DNA of 10,424 bases from contig DYJB01000095.1 in assembly GCA_020723365.1 (NCBI GenBank), forward strand, positions 1-10,424. The letters are read 5' to 3'. Position numbers and translations under genes: made by a program. A model generated the notes under the pieces. It searched no databases. It was not told the origin of the DNA and worked only from the letters and a program-made list of their open reading frames with translations. Shown one piece after another: positions 5,794 through 10,424 of this stretch; positions within the stretch are counted from its first letter, which is position 1; the number at the start of each line of letters is the position of its first letter. The DNA is from Candidatus Aquidulcis sp. GTDB lineage: Bacteria; Chloroflexota; Anaerolineae; Anaerolineales; E44-bin32.

Positions 5794-7027
5794 GGCTCTC
5801 CCTCGACGTGAGGTGGTGGATAATCAGGTCGCACGCTTCGCGCACGGCGCCGTGCCCGCCGGGCCGGCCCAGCACGCGATCGGCCAGGTGGCGGGCGGAG
5901 GGGTGGGCATCCGCCACGGCCAGCGCCCAGCCGACCAGCGGGAAGCACGGGACGTCATTGGCGTCGTTTCCAAGGTAGACGACCTGAGCGGCATCGATGC
6001 GCCGCTCGGCAAGCAGCGCCTTGAGCGCCGAGGCTTTGTCCGCCGAACCCTGGACGAACGGAAGCGACAGCTTGCGGCAGCGCGCTTCCACCACGCGATT
6101 CGTCTCGGTGGAGAGCACGACGACGTCGACGCCTGCCTCGCGCAAACGCGCCAGGCCCCAGCCGTCGCCGCGATCGGAGACCACGGTTTCCCGGCCCTCG
6201 CTGTCCGTCCACACGCGGTTGTCGGTCATCACGCCGTCGAAATCCAGCACCAGCAGGCGGATCCTCTCGGGCATGCGCCGGGGCGGAGGGCCCAGGCGAA
6301 CCGCCGGCAGGTCCGGGTTGGAGAGCAGCCATTCGGCCCGCTCCCAATCTCGCGGCGTGTCGATATCGACCGTGAAGCTGGGATCAATGAGCAGGCCCAG
6401 GATCACGCGCCCGCTCATCGAGTGCTGTTCGAGGATCGTCTGCGGCCGGAGGGCGTCGATGTGGCCGGTCTGCCAGAACGTGGCGGGCAGTTCCTGGCGC
6501 GGCATGTTGAAGGGCTCGCCGGCGACGTCGGCGAGCAGCGGCATCAGGCGCCCGGAGGTCTCGTCGCGCCGCCACATCTTGTACGGGTTCTGCCCGGCCG
6601 GCACGACGCCGCGCACCGAGTCGGCCTGGGGATGGTCGAGCAGCATCGCCACCGCCCGATCGACGAGATCGACAGGGCGCACGGGCGAGGTGGGGCGAAG
6701 CTGCACCACGACCTGCGGATGGTAGCTCTCATGCTCGGCCAGCCAGCGCAGCGCGTGTTCAAAGACCGGCAGGTCCTGCGTCTGGTCTTGCGCCAGCTCG
6801 GCCGGGCGCAGGAACGGCACCTCGGCGCCGTAGGAGCGGCCAATGGCTGCGATCTCTTCGTCATCGGTCGAGAGAACCACGCGTGTGACGAGAGTCGCCT
6901 GGCGCGCGGCGGCGATGGAGTAGGCCAGCAGAGGATGCCCGGCGAAGGGTCGGATGTTCTTGCGCGGGATGGACTTCGAGCCGCCTCGGGCCGGGACGAC
7001 GGCCAGGACTTCCGCCGGGGCTACCAT
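5786..7027 (-). CDS. neuA: CMP-nonulosonate synthetase fused to KdsC-like HAD phosphatase
   Basis: Predicted two-domain cytosolic enzyme of 413 residues. Residues 6-230 are a cytidylyltransferase with the full P-loop PARGGSKSIPRKN (12-24), LSTDDEE (52-58), QLRPTSPVR (109-117) and DIDTPRDW (221-228). After a Pro/Arg-rich linker (about 240-255), residues 256-405 form a KdsC-type HAD domain: motif I DFDGVMTD (262-269, nucleophile D262 and D264), motif II LST (305-307), K331, motif IV GNDAND (353-358) and the KdsC-like tail GGHGAVREACDLI (390-402). The order matches vertebrate CMAS, whose HAD domain is generally regarded as non-catalytic; here the nucleophile pair is intact, so phosphatase activity is plausible. 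The start is ATG at 7027, after GGTGG, overlapping the dehydrogenase gene by seven bases; a GTG at 7036 is less well spaced. It likely dephosphorylates and activates the NeuB product. Specificity is unknown. Confidence 0.93.
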   Translation of the reverse strand: MVAPAEVLAVVPARGGSKSIPRKNIRPFAGHPLLAYSIAAARQATLVTRVVLSTDDEEIAAIGRSYGAEVPFLRPAELAQDQTQDLPVFEHALRWLAEHESYHPQVVVQLRPTSPVRPVDLVDRAVAMLLDHPQADSVRGVVPAGQNPYKMWRRDETSGRLMPLLADVAGEPFNMPRQELPATFWQTGHIDALRPQTILEQHSMSGRVILGLLIDPSFTVDIDTPRDWERAEWLLSNPDLPAVRLGPPPRRMPERIRLLVLDFDGVMTDNRVWTDSEGRETVVSDRGDGWGLARLREAGVDVVVLSTETNRVVEARCRKLSLPFVQGSADKASALKALLAERRIDAAQVVYLGNDANDVPCFPLVGWALAVADAHPSARHLADRVLGRPGGHGAVREACDLIIHHLTSRESHG

Positions 7028-7839
7028 GCTGTCCACCCGCCATCGACGACCAGGTTGGCGCCCGTCATGTAGGTGGAGGCGTCGGAGGCCAGGAACAGCA
7101 GCGCCCCGTTCATCTCATCCTTCCTGGCCATGCGGCCCAGGACGGTGCGGGCCGAGTAGTTGGCCACGAAGCCGCCATCATGATCGTTGAAAACGCCGCC
7201 CGGCGTCAGGGCGTTGACCCGCAGGCCGGTGCCGGCGAAGTACGTCGCCAGGTAGCGGGTCATGCCCAGCACGCCGGACTTGGTGACCGAGTAGTAGACC
7301 GGCTTGAACTGCTTCGGCTTCCCGGGGCGCTCGTAGATGCGCTGGTCCGGCCCGACCAGTCCGTACGTCGAACAGATGTTGATGATCACCCCTTGTCCGC
7401 GTTCAAGCATCAAGCGCGAGGCGGCCTGCGAGCACAGGAACATGCCGGTCAGGTTGACCGCCAGGGCCTGGTTCCACATCTCCAGCGGGTAGTCCTCGAA
7501 GGCATTGGCGGCCTTCTCGTGGTGGTCGGCGTCGAACTTGGGATCGAGCGCCGCGCTGTTGACCAGTACGTCGAGCCGGCCATACAGGGCGCGCACCCTC
7601 TCGAAGACCTGGCTGACCGAGCCGGGGTGCGTGACATCCAGGCCCAACGCGGAGATCGAGCGCCCGGGAGCGGCCAGGCCGGCCGCCACGCCTTCGGCTC
7701 GCCCCGTATCGAGATCGGCTGCAATCACGGTTGCCCCCGCCTCGGCCAGCGCCCGGCAGAACTCCGCGCCCAGCAATCCGGCGCCCCCCGTGACCAGCGC
7801 GACTTTCCCTTCCATGCGGAACTTGTCCAGCTCACTCAT
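7021..7839 (-). CDS. Short-chain dehydrogenase/reductase (SDR)
   Basis: Predicted NAD(P)-dependent oxidoreductase of 272 residues, classical SDR length. The cofactor loop is TGGAGLLG (17-24), with D42 after strand beta-2 favouring NAD(H). The NNAG motif appears as NSAA (94-97), and the active site has N129, S157 and Y183xxxK187. A Pro/Lys-rich insertion (about 166-180) precedes the catalytic Tyr and may shape the sugar pocket. The C-terminus GGWTAW fits the family. The ATG at 7839 has GGAG eight bases upstream; a GTG at 7884 would add 15 unremarkable residues. The 67 bases before it hold no clear promoter. SDR genes (PtmA-type, as I recall) accompany legionaminic acid genes in Campylobacter, so oxidation or epimerisation of a sugar precursor is a fair inference. 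Generic SDR annotation as a 3-oxoacyl reductase or glucose dehydrogenase would be possible but less fitting here. Confidence 0.92.
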   Translation of the reverse strand: MSELDKFRMEGKVALVTGGAGLLGAEFCRALAEAGATVIAADLDTGRAEGVAAGLAAPGRSISALGLDVTHPGSVSQVFERVRALYGRLDVLVNSAALDPKFDADHHEKAANAFEDYPLEMWNQALAVNLTGMFLCSQAASRLMLERGQGVIINICSTYGLVGPDQRIYERPGKPKQFKPVYYSVTKSGVLGMTRYLATYFAGTGLRVNALTPGGVFNDHDGGFVANYSARTVLGRMARKDEMNGALLFLASDASTYMTGANLVVDGGWTAW

Positions 7840-7906
7840 GGCACGCGCTCCAGCTCGTTGGCTCCAAATGAAGGATGGTACCACCGACCCCTGCGCAGCA
7901 TCGTCC

Positions 7907-8899
7907 TCATCGACTCAACCCCACATGTGCGCTTCGCCGGGAGGATTCCAGCATCGCCGCCCCCAACGCCAGGGCGCGGACTCCATCCTCCAACGAGGGC
8001 ATGGGCGGCTCCCGTCCCTCGACGACGGCCAGGAACCGCTCCATCTCGGCCAGGAACATGTGGTTGCGCTCGTAGCCCTGCGGCGGTTCGACGACCTCGT
8101 GCGCACCGCTGGCGGCGCGGTGCAGCCGTGCGACCCCATCGGCTTGATCCCAGGTGATGGTCCCCTCCGTGCCCAGGATGGCCAGGTGATGGGCTGCCGG
8201 CCGCTGCAGGTAGTCGAGATGGATGCTGCCGATCGCGCCGCTGTCGAACTCGAGGAGCGCATCCGCCGTGTCCTCCACCGGGATGCCCAGATCGCCCCGG
8301 CTCCCGACGCTCGCCGTCACCGCTTGCACCTCGCCCATCAGCCAAAGCAGGTAGTCGAGTGGGTGGCACAAGGTCATGACGACGCCGCCGCCCTGATCGG
8401 CGCGGGCGCTGTAGGAGGCGCGGTAGTCTTCCCACGGATGCCACCCGGGGAGATAGTCGCCGTAGTGCGCCCGCGCGTGGTACGGCCGGCCGATGGCGCC
8501 GGAGTGCAGCCAGCGCTCGACGGCCCGCAGTCCGGGATGGTAGCGGTATTGGAAGGCGACCATCACCCGCGCCCCGCCCTCGCCGGCCGCCTGCCGCAGC
8601 TCGTCGACCCCGTCCATGGAGTGTGAGACGGGTTTCTCGAGCAGCAGGTGACAGCCGGCGCGCGCCAGAGGAATGGCCGCATCCAGATGCAACGATGTCG
8701 GCGTGGCGATGACGGCCGCCGAGGGCCGGGCCTGCAGGGCCGCCTCCAGATCGTGCACGGCGGCCAAGCCCTCCAACTCCGACTCCGGCAGTGTGGCCTT
8801 GCCGCTGCGCAGCAGGACGACGTCCTGCTGCCCGAGGGTCGCCAGGTTGCGCAGATGCCGCCGCCCGACGGAACCGAGACCGACGATCAGGATCCTCAT
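7907..8899 (-). CDS. Gfo/Idh/MocA family sugar oxidoreductase
   Basis: Predicted NAD(P)-dependent sugar oxidoreductase of 330 residues. The N-terminal Rossmann fold shows GLGSVGRRH (7-15) and ATPTSLH (65-71). EKPVS (88-92) carries the family lysine, and the C-terminal beta-sheet domain has GGGVVMTLCHPLDYL (170-184), in which H179 and D182 match the usual HxxD catalytic pair. The length is typical. The ATG at 8899 overlaps the stop of the upstream gene in an ATGA arrangement, indicating coupled translation. Members in glycan clusters oxidise or reduce nucleotide or free sugars, for example at C3, often with an aminotransferase partner; none is present in this window. Next to an SDR and NeuB, it most likely acts on the nonulosonate precursor or on another sugar of the same glycan. 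Confidence 0.92.
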   Translation of the reverse strand: MRILIVGLGSVGRRHLRNLATLGQQDVVLLRSGKATLPESELEGLAAVHDLEAALQARPSAAVIATPTSLHLDAAIPLARAGCHLLLEKPVSHSMDGVDELRQAAGEGGARVMVAFQYRYHPGLRAVERWLHSGAIGRPYHARAHYGDYLPGWHPWEDYRASYSARADQGGGVVMTLCHPLDYLLWLMGEVQAVTASVGSRGDLGIPVEDTADALLEFDSGAIGSIHLDYLQRPAAHHLAILGTEGTITWDQADGVARLHRAASGAHEVVEPPQGYERNHMFLAEMERFLAVVEGREPPMPSLEDGVRALALGAAMLESSRRSAHVGLSR

Positions 8900-10338
8900 G
8901 CGCCACCCCCGAGCAGGTCCAGGAGGTACTCCCCGGTCCGGCGGCCGGCGCTGGCGTCGGTATAGGTGATCTCGCGCTTCAGGAATGCCCGGCGTGCCTC
9001 GCGGTCGGCCACGGGATCCTGCAGATAGGCATCGATCGCCTGGCGCAGGTCCTGCGCCGTGAGCGCCACGCGCCCTGCCCCGGCCCGACGGAAGCGATCG
9101 TGCGTCGGCCAATCCCCGATGCGCGAGAGCGGCAGGGAATACTTGCGCCGGCGTCCCCAGCCGCGCGGGGCATCGATACAGGCGCTCACGATCGGACGGT
9201 CGTGGACGGCCGCCTCGACCACCATCGTCGAGTAGACCGTCAGAAAGACATCCGACCAGGCCAGCATGGAAGCCTTCTCCGGCATGTCCTCGCCCGAGTA
9301 GTAGCCCAGCTCGCCGCCCAGCGGCACCGGCTCGACGACATGCACGTGCGGGTTCTGGCGCGCCAGGCGGCGGATGCGCTCGCGCTCGTCGACGAACAGG
9401 TCCACATCCCAGAAGTGGTTCGGGTGCAGCCGCACGAGAAGCTGGCTTGGCTGGTGAAGGGCGTCCCTTGCCACCAGGTCGGCCAGCACCTCGATGTTCT
9501 GGATGTTGGGCGAGAAGGAGACGAAGCTGCAGGCGTACGACAGCAGCTTGCGGCGCGGATCGAGACCGTGCAGCTTGAAGTACTCCTCGCGCGGCATCAG
9601 CCATCGGCCCTGGACGTAGCCGTCATAGGAGGGGATGCCGCCGATATGGATCTGCTCCGGCCTCCAATCCGAGCCCAGGATCAGCTCCTGCTTCTGCGGT
9701 TCGGACCAGCAGGTGATGTTGTCGAGGCGCGAGCCCGGGATGCTGTAGCTGCTCGGGTTGTCCCAGCCGACGATGGCGGCGGCCGTGCGCACGCCGCGGG
9801 CGCGCGCCTCGCGCAACAGGTAGCGATCCATGCGCCAGCCGGCCGTGCTGGCTACGACCAGGTCCGGGTGATACGACTCGAACAGGTCGCCGTACAGCAT
9901 GGGGTTGAAGCGCTCCTGGGTGCGGACCAGCGTCTTCCTCGCCCAACTCGAGTTGCGCAGGGCGGCAATCGCCAGCCAGGCCAGCGGCATGAGCACCAGC
10001 CGGCGCGGCGGCTCCTCAACAGCCACCTGCCGGATGTACGAGTCCATGGCGGCGGTGTTGATGCGCCGCGAGCCGCCCACGCGCCGCAGGAAGGCCAGCC
10101 ACCACTGCAGGTCCTTGCGTTGTTCGGCATAGCGGCGGGCGGCTTCCAGGCGCAATCCCTCGATCCGGACCTGCGGCCCGCCGAAGCGCTCGAGCATCTG
10201 CGGCCTGAGGCCGTCATCGGTCAGGATGACGACCTCCGCGCCCCCCGCCGTCAGCGTCGGCACGACGTCCGACTGCAGGAAGTAGATCACCGCCAGCCCG
10301 TGATCGGCGGAGATGAAGACGCGCTTGGGTGTGCTCAA
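8896..10338 (-). CDS. GT-B-like glycosyltransferase of unassigned family
   Basis: Predicted 480-residue protein with two Rossmann-like halves. The N-terminus (VFISADHGLAVIYF, 7-20) looks like an opening strand and loop of a GT-B or 2-epimerase-like fold. A central WDNPSSY is at 192-198. The C-terminal half holds RLHPNHF (303-309), then SDVFLTVYSTMVVEAAVHDRP (362-382), the pattern of CDP-glycerol phosphotransferase, UDP-GlcNAc 2-epimerase and KpsC-like donor-binding domains. No signal peptide or clear transmembrane helix is seen; a hydrophobic stretch at 114-127 could dock on the membrane. The start is TTG at 10338, which opens directly onto the first beta strand and has AGAGG about eight bases upstream; no ATG or GTG lies near it. 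It lies 12 bases after the preceding stop. It probably transfers a sugar or sugar phosphate, but a hydrolysing epimerase role (NeuC-like) cannot be excluded by eye. Confidence 0.75.
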   Translation of the reverse strand: MSTPKRVFISADHGLAVIYFLQSDVVPTLTAGGAEVVILTDDGLRPQMLERFGGPQVRIEGLRLEAARRYAEQRKDLQWWLAFLRRVGGSRRINTAAMDSYIRQVAVEEPPRRLVLMPLAWLAIAALRNSSWARKTLVRTQERFNPMLYGDLFESYHPDLVVASTAGWRMDRYLLREARARGVRTAAAIVGWDNPSSYSIPGSRLDNITCWSEPQKQELILGSDWRPEQIHIGGIPSYDGYVQGRWLMPREEYFKLHGLDPRRKLLSYACSFVSFSPNIQNIEVLADLVARDALHQPSQLLVRLHPNHFWDVDLFVDERERIRRLARQNPHVHVVEPVPLGGELGYYSGEDMPEKASMLAWSDVFLTVYSTMVVEAAVHDRPIVSACIDAPRGWGRRRKYSLPLSRIGDWPTHDRFRRAGAGRVALTAQDLRQAIDAYLQDPVADREARRAFLKREITYTDASAGRRTGEYLLDLLGGGA

Positions 10339-10350
10339 CGATCCGTCCTC

Positions 10351-10424
10351 TCAGTCGGCGTAGTACCAACGAAACACGCGGTCGTAGATCCCTAGCAGCA
10401 CGCGGCGTACGGGCGCCAGGCGCA
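10351..10424 (-). CDS. C-terminal end of an unidentified upstream gene (partial)
   Basis: A minus-strand frame open at the window edge ends with TGA at 10351-10353, 12 bases before the TTG of the glycosyltransferase gene. The last 23 residues are basic and aromatic, including RRVLLGIYDRVFRWYYAD. Such an amphipathic tail would suit a membrane-associated glycan enzyme, but no family can be named. The close spacing suggests it belongs to the same operon. Confidence 0.6.
   Translation of the reverse strand, partial: RLAPVRRVLLGIYDRVFRWYYAD

Noticed and set aside
7876..7883. TGGTACCA palindrome between the Gfo/Idh and SDR genes, as an operator
   Set aside because: The exact palindrome is only eight bases, with one imperfect extension, and there is no promoter next to it. 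This is easily chance.
7836..8906. A 356-codon minus-strand frame overlapping the Gfo/Idh/MocA gene
   Set aside because: It is Arg/Gly/Ala-rich low-complexity sequence without motifs. The overlapping frame 7907-8899 has GLGSVGRRH and EKPVS and is the real gene.
8900..9604. N-terminal extension of the Gfo/Idh/MocA frame up to 9604
   Set aside because: The extension lies inside the GT-B-like gene in a different frame and is Arg/Ala/Gly-rich. The ATG at 8899 sits exactly at the start of the Rossmann fold with an ATGA overlap.
8791..10395. A 534-codon open frame on the plus strand opposite the GT-B-like gene, and similar long plus-strand frames at 662-1879, 1458-2825, 3837-4946 and 5579-7072
   Set aside because: Their translations are rich in Arg, Gly, His and Gln with no recognisable motif, while the opposite strand carries clear conserved families. 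Long antisense frames are expected in GC-rich coding DNA.

Overview
The window is GC-rich bacterial DNA. It carries one dense block of ten complete or nearly complete genes, all read from the minus strand, plus fragments at both edges. Genes overlap by a few bases or are separated by at most about 76 bases, so they look like one long operon, read from right (10424) to left (1). I found no tRNA, rRNA, insertion sequence, CRISPR array, intrinsic terminator or convincing promoter. The high GC, the GTG and TTG starts and the gene families do not fix a phylum. A Chloroflexota-like or other GC-rich environmental bacterium is possible, but I cannot assign it.

The content is a nonulosonic acid (sialic-acid-like sugar) and surface-glycan locus. 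In transcription order it holds: the tail of an unknown gene (10351-10424); a GT-B-like glycosyltransferase (8896-10338); a Gfo/Idh/MocA oxidoreductase (7907-8899); a short-chain dehydrogenase (7021-7839); a CMP-nonulosonate synthetase fused to a KdsC-like HAD phosphatase (5786-7027); a NeuB-type synthase without the usual C-terminal SAF domain (4918-5793); a KpsC/KpsS-like capsule protein with all four of its cysteines in one cluster (3270-4907); a SAM methyltransferase (2445-3245); a PIG-L deacetylase (1797-2429); a GT2 glycosyltransferase (725-1720); a second, divergent cytidylyltransferase (34-732); and possibly the start of another gene (1-37).

Inferred logic: the two oxidoreductases help make or modify a sugar precursor. 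NeuB condenses it with phosphoenolpyruvate. The HAD domain may remove a 9-phosphate, and the NeuA domain attaches CMP. The glycosyltransferases and the KpsC/S-like protein would then build the sugar into a polysaccharide or glycoconjugate, and the methyltransferase and deacetylase would decorate it. Early enzymes such as a hydrolysing 2-epimerase, 4,6-dehydratase or aminotransferase, and export genes, are not in the window.

The points most worth checking are the vertebrate-CMAS-like NeuA-HAD fusion next to a SAF-less NeuB, the four-cysteine cluster in the capsule-type protein, the presence of two dissimilar cytidylyltransferases, and a strong hairpin just before the GT2 start.
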